Shown: positions 26,668 to 35,085 of the stretch, piece by piece | Numbering within the stretch: the first letter of the stretch is position 1 | How the letters are laid out: every line of letters starts with the position of its first letter | NCBI RefSeq assembly: GCF_016741815.1 | Contig: NZ_JAERRJ010000002.1 | Span: 434,001 to 498,000 of the forward strand | Direction of reading: 5' to 3' | Source: Nocardia acididurans | Lineage (GTDB): Bacteria > Actinomycetota > Actinomycetes > Mycobacteriales > Mycobacteriaceae | DNA length: 64,000 bases | The notes under the pieces: model-generated | Databases searched by the model: none | Seen by the model: only the letters and a program-made list of their open reading frames with translations | What the model was told of the DNA's origin: nothing | Program-made: the position numbers and the translations under genes

Positions 26668-28059
26668 GTGTCTGCAGGTGTGATCGATTTCCGCGCTCCC
26701 GTCTCGCCGGAGGAGGTGCGGGCGCGGGGTGCGGCGTTGCGTGATCGCACTCCGGTGCGGGCGCGGGACCGGGCAGCGGCCGGTACGTCACGGCCCGGGG
26801 TGCTGGAGTTCCTGGAGTCGAGCAACCGGGGACGGCTGCCGCATCTGGTGCCGTTGCGGTTCGGGCGGATGGCGGCCTCGCCGTTCACGTTCTTCCGGGG
26901 CGCGGCCGGGTTGATGGCGGCGGATCTGGCGGACAGTCCGGTGAGCGGGCCGCACGCACAGCTGTGCGGGGACGCGCATGCCGCCAACTTCGGGTTGTAC
27001 GGCACGCCGCGCGGCGACATCGTCATGGACATCAACGATTTCGACGAGACCATCCCCGGACCATGGGAGTGGGATCTGGAGCGGCTGGCGGCCAGCCTGG
27101 TGCTGGCGGGCCGGGAGAGCGGTGCGTCCGAGGACGACTGCCGCGCCGCCGCGCGCGATGCCGCCCGCACCTACCGGCTGGCGGTGACAGCCATTGCGGG
27201 ACAACCGTTCCTGCAGTCCTGGAATGCCGTGCCCGGGGAATCGGTGCTGGGCACGGTGAACGCCGACGGGCTGGCCGACGATTTCAAGAAGGCCGCCAGG
27301 AAGGCGCGCAAGAACACCAGCGCCAAGGTGGCGCGCAAGTGGACCGAACACCTCGAGGATCACGAAGCCGGTTACGGCAAGCACAGATTCGTGCCGGATC
27401 CGCCGATCCTGACCGGCGTCGAGGCGGGCGTCGCGGACGCGGTGATCGACGGTCTCACCGAGTACGTCGGCACGCTGCGGGAGTCGCGGCGCAATCTGAT
27501 CACCCGATACCGGGTGTCCGACATCGCTTTTCGCATTGTCGGCACCGGAAGCGTGGGCCTGCACAGCTATCTGGCGCTGCTGCACGGCAACGGTGACGAC
27601 GACGCGCTGGTGCTGCAGATCAAACAGGCGGTGCCGTCCTCGCTGACGCCGTACCTGCCGAAGCAGCAGCCGCGGCACGAGGGTGAGCGAATCGTGCAGG
27701 GCGCCAGGACCGTTCAGGCCGAGACCGACATCCTGCTGGGCTGGACGACACTGCGCCTGGACGGCCGGGAGCTGCCGTTCATCGTGCGCCAGTTCCGAAA
27801 CCTCAAGGGCGGCATCGATCCCGCCGAACTGGAGCCGCATCAGCTCGACGACTACGGGCGGCTGGCGGGCGCGCTGCTGGCACGCGCGCACTCCCGATCG
27901 CTGGACGCGCGGCTGCTGGCCGGATACCTCGACGACGACGAGGCTTTCGAGGACGCGGTGGCCGCGTTCGCGGTGCGCTACGCCGACCGCACCGAGGCCG
28001 ATCACGCCCAGCTGGTGGCCGCGGTGAAGGACGGCCGACTACCCGCCGAAACGGCCTGA
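26668..28059 (+). CDS. DUF2252 family protein
   Basis: A 463-residue DUF2252 protein, a family with a distant protein-kinase-like fold and unknown function. Family marks are CGDAHAANFGLYG (about residue 95), DINDFDET (about 112), and a central LQIKQA-like lysine strand (about 315). The early region RMAASPFTFFRGAA is also typical. GTG 26668 is the first start after choD in this frame; the frame continues upstream but overlaps choD. Spacing of 35 bp suggests co-transcription with choD. If the kinase-like fold is active, the HANF and DFDE motifs would be the catalytic and metal sites; this is inference. Confidence 0.88.
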   Translation: MSAGVIDFRAPVSPEEVRARGAALRDRTPVRARDRAAAGTSRPGVLEFLESSNRGRLPHLVPLRFGRMAASPFTFFRGAAGLMAADLADSPVSGPHAQLCGDAHAANFGLYGTPRGDIVMDINDFDETIPGPWEWDLERLAASLVLAGRESGASEDDCRAAARDAARTYRLAVTAIAGQPFLQSWNAVPGESVLGTVNADGLADDFKKAARKARKNTSAKVARKWTEHLEDHEAGYGKHRFVPDPPILTGVEAGVADAVIDGLTEYVGTLRESRRNLITRYRVSDIAFRIVGTGSVGLHSYLALLHGNGDDDALVLQIKQAVPSSLTPYLPKQQPRHEGERIVQGARTVQAETDILLGWTTLRLDGRELPFIVRQFRNLKGGIDPAELEPHQLDDYGRLAGALLARAHSRSLDARLLAGYLDDDEAFEDAVAAFAVRYADRTEADHAQLVAAVKDGRLPAETA

Positions 28060-28196
28060 GCGAGCCCGACACTCGGCCGGTCGGCAAATCTGTGCCGAGG
28101 GTGCGGTGGCTCCGTACCATTTCTGTGAGTGCTTCCGCTGTGCCCGCCACAGCACCGACAGCTTGAATACGATTCGACGAGGAAGGTGCGGAGCCG

Positions 28197-29096
28197 ATGC
28201 TCGTCCGAGTGCAGAACACCGCCGGCACCCATGCCGAGAAGGTGCTCATCGATTGGCTGCGCACCTGGAAGGGCAGCGCCGATCCGCACGGGGTGGCCAC
28301 CGTGAATTGCAGCGTCTTCCACGGGGATCGGCTGCATTCCTTCGACGCCGTGGTGTGGACGCCCAGCAGCTGCGTGGTGGTGGAGGCCGAGGCGATCGTC
28401 GAGCAGGCCGACGGTGAGCTCGAGGTGCCGCTCAACGGCCCGTGGCGGGTCGGCGACAAGCTGATCAACTTCGAGGGCGGTGACAAGCGCACGCCCCTCG
28501 ACAAGTCCCGCGAGCACACCTACGCGCTGCAGGATTGGCTGGCCAACCGCGGTCTCGGCCAGCGGGTGGTGCACGGCGTGGTGCTGGTCATCCCGCCGCC
28601 CAATTCGAAGATCCAGGTCCGCCAGATGTGGAGCGACCCGAGCTTCGAGGTGTGCCTCGGCGACGATCCGCGCCGCCTGCGCGACTACTTCACCAATCTG
28701 TCCTCGCGGGGGCGGCCACAGTGGTCGGCCAATGATGTGGCCTTCGCGTTCCGCGGGATGAACCTGCTCCCCTACCTGCCCGCGCCCCAGGATCTGCTGA
28801 ACGAGGGTTTCCTCGGTCCGGTGGACATCACGCTCTGGCACGGCGGCCCGCAGCAGGCGCAGGCCGAGGCCTGGGCCGAGGAGCAGGCCCGGCTCGAGCA
28901 GGAGGTGGCCGCCGATCGGCCGCTGCACGTCAACCTGCCCTGGTTCGCGCCCTCCAAGCTCTATCCCAGGGAGTCCGGCGATGTCAGTTTCGGTCGCGGC
29001 TTCATGCGGGTGATGCTGACCATCGGCATGATCGTCGTGGTGCTGTGGATCATCTGGTTCGTCTTCGCCGCGGCTATCCAGTACGGGCCACTGTGA
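28197..29096 (+). CDS. NERD-like nuclease-related protein with C-terminal membrane helix
   Basis: A 299-residue protein whose N-terminal 110 residues resemble the NERD nuclease-related domain (AEKVLIDWLRTW, then FDAVVWTPSSCVVVEAEA). The usual E-x-K of active nucleases reads E-A-E here, so activity is doubtful. One transmembrane helix lies at about residues 272-293, so the soluble part is probably cytoplasmic and tethered. ATG 28197 has gaggaaggt upstream. Its last 23 bases overlap, tail to tail, the end of the PAP2 gene. NERD is a moderate call; the function is unknown. Confidence 0.65.
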   Translation: MLVRVQNTAGTHAEKVLIDWLRTWKGSADPHGVATVNCSVFHGDRLHSFDAVVWTPSSCVVVEAEAIVEQADGELEVPLNGPWRVGDKLINFEGGDKRTPLDKSREHTYALQDWLANRGLGQRVVHGVVLVIPPPNSKIQVRQMWSDPSFEVCLGDDPRRLRDYFTNLSSRGRPQWSANDVAFAFRGMNLLPYLPAPQDLLNEGFLGPVDITLWHGGPQQAQAEAWAEEQARLEQEVAADRPLHVNLPWFAPSKLYPRESGDVSFGRGFMRVMLTIGMIVVVLWIIWFVFAAAIQYGPL

Positions 29097-29676
29097 CCGC
29101 GTAGGACCGCACCGGCAGGTACATGGCCGTCACCAGCGCGACGGCCGCCGCCGTGCCGCCGATGACGTCGGTCGGATGGTGGTATCCCAGGCCCACCATC
29201 CCGATCGTGACGGCGGGCAGGACCACGGCCGCCACCGCCACCGCCGTCACCCGGACCCGCGTCGAACCACTCGCCAGGGCGACGGCGGTCACCACCGCGA
29301 CCAGGTGCACGGTGTGCCCGCTCGGATACGCGAGATAGCTGTGCAGGGGCCGGTCCCACGCCGGTTTCAGCACCAGGCTGTTGATCAGCATCGCCACCTC
29401 GGGCGCGACGATCACGAACGCCGCCTGCCACCATTCCCGCCGAGACGCGAACCAGCCCGCTCCGGCGAGCAGCAGCGGCACCACCGCGTACGCGTTGCTG
29501 GGCGACACCAGTAGCCGGTAGGTCCACGGGTGCCCGTCCAGGGCGGCGTGAATGTGCTCGGCCACCGCGCGATCCAGTCCGGTGGCGCCGCCATCGGCCG
29601 GAAAGAACTGCGGCACAACGCACATCACCAGCACCGACACCGCGATCAGTACGGGGAGCGCCGCCCGGCGGGTCAC
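29074..29676 (-). CDS. PAP2 superfamily phosphatase
   Basis: A 200-residue, six-helix membrane protein of the PAP2 (phosphatidic acid phosphatase type 2) superfamily, which hydrolyses lipid phosphates or polyprenyl pyrophosphate at the outer face of the membrane. Motif 1 is KPAWDRP, motif 2 PSGH, and motif 3 GLGYHHPTDV with its catalytic His. The Ser-Arg usually at the start of motif 3 reads Gly-Met here. GTG 29676 overlaps the stop of the upstream exporter as GTGA, which fixes the start. Possible roles include undecaprenyl phosphate recycling or phospholipid turnover. Confidence 0.85.
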   Translation of the reverse strand: MTRRAALPVLIAVSVLVMCVVPQFFPADGGATGLDRAVAEHIHAALDGHPWTYRLLVSPSNAYAVVPLLLAGAGWFASRREWWQAAFVIVAPEVAMLINSLVLKPAWDRPLHSYLAYPSGHTVHLVAVVTAVALASGSTRVRVTAVAVAAVVLPAVTIGMVGLGYHHPTDVIGGTAAAVALVTAMYLPVRSYAVTVARTG

Positions 29677-31154
29677 TTCACCTTCACGGTGCGCAGACGT
29701 GGGCGGCGGATTGTGCCGAACCGCTGCAGGATTCGCGGGCGGCGCAGGTCGCGGGCGAACCATTCACCGAGGGTGACGCCGGCGGCCAGGGCGCAGCCGA
29801 CGGCGAACGCGCTGAACATGTGGTTGAGGCCGAGCACGAGTTCATCGTTGAGCAGGGCGTAGAGGCCGCGGTAGACGCGCAGGCCGGGGAGCAGGGGCGT
29901 GATGCCCGCGACGGCCACGACCAGGGGCGGGGTGAGGGCGCGGCGGGCGAGCAGACCACCGGCGAGGCCCACGACGGTGGCGGCCACGCCCGAGGAGATG
30001 ATCGGGCCGAAACCGGCGTTCTGGGCGAGCAGGAAGACGATGGTGGCGGCCGCGCCGGAGAAGGCGGCGGCGGCCAGCGCGCGGCGTTCGGCGTAGCAGG
30101 CCAGGGCGAAGGCCAGCGAGGTGATGGCGCCCGCGAGGAGTTTCAGCGGCAGGTTGGTGAGGTCGCGGGCGGAGGTCATATCGACCGAGGGGACGGTCAG
30201 GTCGAGCAGTTCGGCGCCGCGCAGCACGAGCACGATGCCCGCGATGATGCCGCCGGTCATGACGATCACCTCGAGCATACGGGCGGCGGCGGTGATGGGC
30301 GCGCCGGTGATGGCGTCCTCGATGCCGCCGACCAGTTGTAAACCGGCCAGCAGCGCGGTGATTCCGGCCGCGATGACCACGCCGGGGTGCAGGTGCAGTT
30401 CACCGGCGTAGGTGGAGACGAGCACCGCGGGCACGGTGGCGATCGCGCCGCCGGCCATGTGCTGGAAGAAGAACGGCAGTCCGCGCCGGTTCAGGATGCG
30501 GTTGGTGCGGTCGATGGCCATGGTGGTGACGAAGCTCAGTCCGGCGATGAGCCAGCCGCCGTTGAGCAGCAGTGCCACGCCCGCCGCCAGCAGCGCCCAG
30601 CCGAAGGTGGCGACCCAGCGGTTGTAGGGGTGCGGTGCGGTGGTGATCTCGTCGAGGGCCTCGAGGGCTTCCTCCGGCGGGACCAGTTCGCGGCGGATGC
30701 GGCGGGTCAGCCGGTCGACGGCGGCGAGGCGGGTGAAGTCTAGGGAGCGGTACTGCACCACCCGCAGCGTCGAGGCGGGCGGCAGGGTCGGCCCGCGGTC
30801 GGCGGAGATGCGGATCGAGTTGTAGGTGACGTCGATATCGCATTTGGTCAGCCCGTAGGTGGAGGCGATGAACTCGATCTGCTGCTGGGTGTCGGTGACG
30901 GCGGTGCCGGAGGCGAGGACGACCTCGCCCACGCGTTCGGCCAGATCGAGGACGCGGGTGACGGTGGCGTCATCGGTGAGGTCGATCGGCTGTACCGGCG
31001 CGGGCGCTTCCACCACCGCGTCCACGGTGGCGCTGCGGTCGGCGACGACGCGGTCCGTGGCGCGGGCCAGCAGGTGTCGCCAGCGGACCCGCGGCCCGGA
31101 AACCGCATTGTCAGCTTGGGTAACCAGGTCGTTGCTCACGGTGAGACCGTACAC
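29673..31154 (-). CDS. threonine/serine exporter family protein (ThrE)
   Basis: A 493-residue protein of the ThrE family of amino acid exporters. A hydrophilic N-terminal region (about 1-170) carries the family segment EVVLASGTAVTDTQQQIEF and later STLRVVQYRSLDFTRL. Ten hydrophobic segments follow, corresponding to the fused YjjP and YjjB parts. It exports threonine and serine in Corynebacterium glutamicum. The start could be the ATG at 31154 or GTG at 31139 (VSNDLV). It forms an operon with PAP2 (4-bp overlap) and is divergent from the acyl-CoA oxidase-like gene. Confidence 0.9.
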   Translation of the reverse strand: MYGLTVSNDLVTQADNAVSGPRVRWRHLLARATDRVVADRSATVDAVVEAPAPVQPIDLTDDATVTRVLDLAERVGEVVLASGTAVTDTQQQIEFIASTYGLTKCDIDVTYNSIRISADRGPTLPPASTLRVVQYRSLDFTRLAAVDRLTRRIRRELVPPEEALEALDEITTAPHPYNRWVATFGWALLAAGVALLLNGGWLIAGLSFVTTMAIDRTNRILNRRGLPFFFQHMAGGAIATVPAVLVSTYAGELHLHPGVVIAAGITALLAGLQLVGGIEDAITGAPITAAARMLEVIVMTGGIIAGIVLVLRGAELLDLTVPSVDMTSARDLTNLPLKLLAGAITSLAFALACYAERRALAAAAFSGAAATIVFLLAQNAGFGPIISSGVAATVVGLAGGLLARRALTPPLVVAVAGITPLLPGLRVYRGLYALLNDELVLGLNHMFSAFAVGCALAAGVTLGEWFARDLRRPRILQRFGTIRRPRLRTVKVK

Positions 31155-31207
31155 GGGTGCGGGAGATCACCCAGTCGAGCATATCTATGGCAGTAGTGTT
31201 TTGAAGT

Positions 31208-33115
31208 ATGGAGACCGGCAGCGATCCGATAGCGGACCAACTACGCGCGGCCCTGGACGGCCCCTGGCGGGAAGTCCGAGAAAAGGCCCGTGAGCACCTC
31301 GATGACGAACGTCTCTACGGAGATCCCTACCTCGACTACCGGGCCGCCCGCGCCCGGGTACTGGAACAAATGCGACTGGTGTCGCAATTCGGCTGGGCCG
31401 AAAAAGGTTTCAAGCGGGAGAACGGCGGCGCGAGCGATCCGGGCGGTGCCGTCACCGCCCTGGAGATGCTCGCCTACACCGATCTGTCCCTGTGGGTGAA
31501 ATGCGGTGTGCAGTGGGGACTTTTCGGCGGCGCCGTCGAAAACCTCGGCACCGCAAGGCATAAGGAGTACATCGAGAAGCTGATCACGCTCGATCTGCTC
31601 GGCTGTTTCGCCATGACCGAGACCGGGCACGGCTCCGATGTCGCGAATCTGGAGACCACCGCCACCTACGATCCGGGCACCCAGGAATTCGTGATCCACA
31701 GCCCGACCCCCTCCGCCCGCAAGGACTACATCGGCGGCGCGGCCGAACATGCCCGCGTAGCAGCGGTTTTCGCGCAGTTGATCACCGGCGGGGAATCGCA
31801 GGGCGTGCACTGCTTCGTGGTGCCCATCCGCGACGAGCAGGGTAACGACCTGCCCGGCGTCACCACGTCCGACGACGGCCTCAAGGGTGGCCTCCCGGGT
31901 GTGGACAATGGCCGAATCCTCTTCGACCAGGTCCGAATTCCCCGCGAGAACCTGCTCAACCGCTACGCCGACGTGGCCCCCGACGGCACCTACAGCTCGG
32001 AGATCGAGAACCCGAGCCGCCGCTTCTTCACCACCCTGGGCACGCTCGTCCGAGGCCGCGTCAGCGTCGGCGGCGCAGCCGCCGCGGGAGCCCGCGTCGC
32101 GCTGAGCATCGCCGTCCGCTACGCCGAAAAGCGCCGCCAATTCGCCGATCCCGACACCGGCGAGGAAACGGTGCTGCTCGACTACCGCTCCCACCAGCGC
32201 CGACTGCTCCCCCTCGTCGCGCGCGCCTACGCCCTCTCCTTCGCCCAGAACGACCTGGTGCGGCGCATGCACCTGGTGCAAACCGGCCAGGACCTGGACC
32301 CGAATGCGCAGCGCGCCTTGGAGAAGCGCGCCGCCGGCCTCAAGGTGGCCCAGACCCGCCATGCCACCCGCGCCATCCAGGAATGCCGCGAAGCCTGCGG
32401 CGGCGCAGGCTATCTCACCGAGAACCGCCTGGTAACCCTCAAGGCCGACACCGACGTCTTCACCACCTTCGAAGGCGACAACGTCGTCCTGACCCAGCTG
32501 GTGGCGAAAGAGCTCCTCACCTCCTACGCCGACGAGGTCCGCGACCTCGACGCGCTCGGCTGGGTCCGCTTCGCCGCCACCATGACTCGCGATGTGATCC
32601 GCGACGCCACCGGCGTCCGCCAGATGATCCAGCGCCTGCGCGACCGCTCCGACCAGACGGTCGACGAAGGCGACCTCTCCCGCCGCGAAGTCCAACTCCA
32701 ACTCTTCGCCGACCGCGAGGACTACCTGGTCCGCACCGCCGCCCACCGACTCCGCGCCCGCGCCAAGGAAACCGGCCCCTTCGAAGCGTTCAACAACGCC
32801 CAGGACCACATCCTCGCCGCAGGCACGGCCCACATAGACCGCCTCGTCCTGGAAGCCTTCATCGACGGCATAGCCGACGTCGAAGACGACGAAGCCCGCA
32901 AACTAGCCGAAGACGTCTGCGACCTCTTCGTCTACACCACAATCGAAGAGAACCAAGCCTGGTTCATCATGCACCGCTTCATGTCGGTCGAACGCGCCAA
33001 AGCAGTCCGCCGCGGCGTCAACGAACTCGTAGACCGCCTCCGCCCCAACGCCCTGACCCTCATAGGAGGTCTCGGCGTACCGGAGAAGATGCTGCACGCT
33101 GCCATGATCGAGTGA
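31208..33115 (+). CDS. acyl-CoA dehydrogenase/acyl-CoA oxidase family protein
   Basis: A 635-residue flavoprotein, longer than ordinary acyl-CoA dehydrogenases and with the layout of peroxisomal-type acyl-CoA oxidases. It has an N-terminal helical domain, FAD segment CFAMTETGHGSDV (about 138-150), beta domain, then the C-terminal helical domains with REACGGAGYLTENRL and the catalytic Glu in TFEGDN (about 420), and an extra oxidase-like domain. It would desaturate long-chain acyl-CoA, passing electrons to oxygen or to an electron-transfer flavoprotein. ATG 31208 is 53 bp from the divergent exporter gene. It stands alone. Confidence 0.9.
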   Translation: METGSDPIADQLRAALDGPWREVREKAREHLDDERLYGDPYLDYRAARARVLEQMRLVSQFGWAEKGFKRENGGASDPGGAVTALEMLAYTDLSLWVKCGVQWGLFGGAVENLGTARHKEYIEKLITLDLLGCFAMTETGHGSDVANLETTATYDPGTQEFVIHSPTPSARKDYIGGAAEHARVAAVFAQLITGGESQGVHCFVVPIRDEQGNDLPGVTTSDDGLKGGLPGVDNGRILFDQVRIPRENLLNRYADVAPDGTYSSEIENPSRRFFTTLGTLVRGRVSVGGAAAAGARVALSIAVRYAEKRRQFADPDTGEETVLLDYRSHQRRLLPLVARAYALSFAQNDLVRRMHLVQTGQDLDPNAQRALEKRAAGLKVAQTRHATRAIQECREACGGAGYLTENRLVTLKADTDVFTTFEGDNVVLTQLVAKELLTSYADEVRDLDALGWVRFAATMTRDVIRDATGVRQMIQRLRDRSDQTVDEGDLSRREVQLQLFADREDYLVRTAAHRLRARAKETGPFEAFNNAQDHILAAGTAHIDRLVLEAFIDGIADVEDDEARKLAEDVCDLFVYTTIEENQAWFIMHRFMSVERAKAVRRGVNELVDRLRPNALTLIGGLGVPEKMLHAAMIE

Positions 33116-33139
33116 ATATCCCACCCTGAGAGACGGAAA

Positions 33140-33194
33140 CAGCACGGCGACCTCGTCCGGACCATTGCGCGTCCAGCCGAGTTCGTCCGTGCTG
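33140..33194. terminator. possible hairpin between convergent genes
   Basis: CAGCACGG (33140-33147) and CCGTGCTG (33187-33194) are perfect 8-bp arms, but the loop of 39 bases is long. It lies between the stops of the acyl-CoA oxidase-like gene and the XRE gene. Confidence 0.3.
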
Positions 33195-33200
33195 GAACGG

Positions 33201-34115
33201 TCATGCGCGGTTACCTTTCGCTGGGCGGGTCAAACGTTCGACGGTGAGCTCGGCGAGCCGCCGGTGGTCCGCGTCCATCAGCGACGTCGTGAAGTGGCTG
33301 TTGGACGCCAGTTCCGTATAGCCGATCCAGCCTTCGTGACTGATATACGATTCAACGAAATTGAAAAGGACAGGACTGCTCCTGCGCATGGCATCGACAT
33401 CCAGATGCAACAGCCCGAAGCCGACATAGAAAAGATCTGTGGCAACAGTGAACTTGCACTCGGATATCTGCGCTTCGGTCAGACGGCGTTTCCTAAGCAA
33501 ATCCCGGAACTGTTGAATCCTGGATTCGCGCTCCGACATGTCTTGGGAAAGTACGAAGCTATAGCTGCGCCCCGCCCTGAGGTTGTCGGCCACGACAGCT
33601 AGGAAACCACCCGCCGTGACACCCCGCTCGAACTCGCTGTCGACATCACGCAGATTCTCATCCAGGTTCATCACCACCACAATGCTGTGCTTGCTGTATC
33701 GCTCGAGCTCGAGGGCCTGGATGTGATCCAACATTCCGTGAAAGGTCGGCGGCCGCTTGGCAACCGCCTGTGCCGCCGAGGCGATCTGCTCCGCGATGAT
33801 GGTGCCGATCTTGGCGACTCGGGCGGCTTCGGCGGCCGCTTCGGCGCGTGACGCGGCGAAACCAGCTTCCATGTAGCGACCGACCAGCCTCGATTCAGCG
33901 CTGTCCTCACCGAACATCAGATAGTCCAGTGAGACGTCGAACAGATCCGCGATGGCGACGAGGTTCTCGAGAGATGGTCTGGTCTGCCCCTTCAGATACT
34001 GGGAAAGCGCCGCCGGGGTAATACCAAGATCATTAGCGACCCGCCGCCTATTACCGGCATACTTACCACTGTCGATGAGATGTTTAAGCGTCGCTGCCAG
34101 CTCAATCTCGCGCAT
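33201..34115 (-). CDS. XRE family transcriptional regulator with long C-terminal domain
   Basis: A 304-residue regulator. The N-terminal Cro/C1 helix-turn-helix (about 8-68: RRVANDLGITPAALSQYLKG, then LENLVAIADLFDVSLDYL) is clear, followed by an Ala-rich helix (about 85-115) and a C-terminal half of about 180 residues with no motif I recognise. ATG 34115 is chosen since the family alignment starts there; ggagat lies upstream. The nearby direct repeats CACTTGACATT (34196-34250) are candidate binding sites. Base composition here is a little lower in GC than the neighbours, which may point to transfer. Confidence 0.82.
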   Translation of the reverse strand: MREIELAATLKHLIDSGKYAGNRRRVANDLGITPAALSQYLKGQTRPSLENLVAIADLFDVSLDYLMFGEDSAESRLVGRYMEAGFAASRAEAAAEAARVAKIGTIIAEQIASAAQAVAKRPPTFHGMLDHIQALELERYSKHSIVVVMNLDENLRDVDSEFERGVTAGGFLAVVADNLRAGRSYSFVLSQDMSERESRIQQFRDLLRKRRLTEAQISECKFTVATDLFYVGFGLLHLDVDAMRRSSPVLFNFVESYISHEGWIGYTELASNSHFTTSLMDADHRRLAELTVERLTRPAKGNRA

Positions 34116-34195
34116 GACCAAATATCTCCGAAAACAGGGCGAATCATCGGTCGAGTCAAGCAGATATTCGCCGCTCACACTCGATCATCAAGTAC

Positions 34196-34250
34196 CACTT
34201 GACATTCTACCGACCATCCGCAGGTCAGCGTTGAAGCTGCACTTGACATT
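34196..34250. promoter_or_regulatory. direct repeat CACTTGACATT, promoter/operator
   Basis: An 11-bp sequence CACTTGACATT occurs at 34196-34206 and 34240-34250, both containing the -35 consensus TTGACA on the plus strand. They lie between the divergent XRE gene (start 34115) and the membrane protein (34327). The repeat may be the XRE binding site, and the second copy could supply the -35 of the downstream gene. Confidence 0.5.
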
Positions 34251-34326
34251 AATCTGAAATCGCCGCACTCTCGACCTCATCCGGGGGCGGCGTATCGCAG
34301 CCCCCCAGCGAGCAAAGAAGTACGTC

Positions 34327-34983
34327 GTGGCAAATGACACCGAGCGATGCCCGAATTGCGGCAATCCACTCGTCGCCGAACCACTGCAGACCCAACCCGT
34401 CCTACTACCCGCAGTGCCGATCGAGACCGTAGCGGCCAACGCTCGGCAAGAGAAGCCTCGACGTGCCACGCCCCGGCGGGGGTCGATCACCGGAACCATT
34501 GTCGGGACGCCCGAGAGCGTCATGATGACAGTCCCGCAACCACTGTGGTTCTTCGTGCCGATGCTCATCCTGATGGTCGAGCAACCACTGATGCCTCGAG
34601 CGGTACTGCCGACACTGGGCGCGGTCCTCGTCGCGGCCGGGGGACAGCATCGGCTGGCGCGTAGCCGGCGGCCGGCGGTTGCGCGATTCTTCCGGCGAAT
34701 GTCGCCGGTCGATCGCCGGTGGGGGACGCTGGTCCGCCTCGTCGATGACGGGGGCCGCCGGTGGGAGTCCCGTTTTCTCCCGGTGCGGGCCATGGAGTTG
34801 GGCAATCGTGATCCGGTGTTCGTCAGCGGATGGACTACTCGGCGCGGGGATCTGACCATCTGGAAGCTGGCCAATATCAGGACCGGGTCCCATCGCATGA
34901 ACCGGCGGCTGGCGGTGTGGCCGGTGGTTGCGGCCACCTCGGCTGTCGCGATGTTCGTAGTACTCGGCGCGCTGCCGCTGTGA
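34327..34983 (+). CDS. hypothetical membrane protein with N-terminal CPNC motif
   Basis: A 218-residue protein of unknown function. It begins with a single zinc-knuckle-like CPNCGNPL, followed by a Pro/Arg-rich region of about 45 residues, two hydrophobic segments (about 70-105), a basic cytoplasmic-like middle with RRWESRFLPVRAMELG, and a final transmembrane helix (about 194-214). GTG 34327 is the first start in frame. It is divergent from the XRE regulator and may be its target, given the shared direct repeats. I do not recognise a family. Confidence 0.65.
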   Translation: MANDTERCPNCGNPLVAEPLQTQPVLLPAVPIETVAANARQEKPRRATPRRGSITGTIVGTPESVMMTVPQPLWFFVPMLILMVEQPLMPRAVLPTLGAVLVAAGGQHRLARSRRPAVARFFRRMSPVDRRWGTLVRLVDDGGRRWESRFLPVRAMELGNRDPVFVSGWTTRRGDLTIWKLANIRTGSHRMNRRLAVWPVVAATSAVAMFVVLGALPL

Positions 34984-34989
34984 GAGTTC

Positions 34990-35004
34990 GGACACAAAGT
35001 GTCC
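34990..35004. promoter_or_regulatory. palindrome upstream of MMPL gene
   Basis: GGACAC-AAA-GTGTCC is a perfect 6-bp dyad starting 7 bp after the preceding stop and 82 bp before the MMPL start. It could be a TetR-type operator for the transporter or a weak terminator of the gene before it. Confidence 0.4.
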
Positions 35005-35085
35005 CTCGCATCGTGTGGTCGGCCAGGATTGGTCGCGGGTCACGCCGGGAGGGTGTGCGGTAGGTGATATGTGAAGGGGGCAACG

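Noticed and set aside
25093-28059. A 988-codon reading that would join choD-frame sequence to DUF2252
   Set aside because: The first part is an off-frame reading of choD; the DUF2252 gene starts at GTG 26668.
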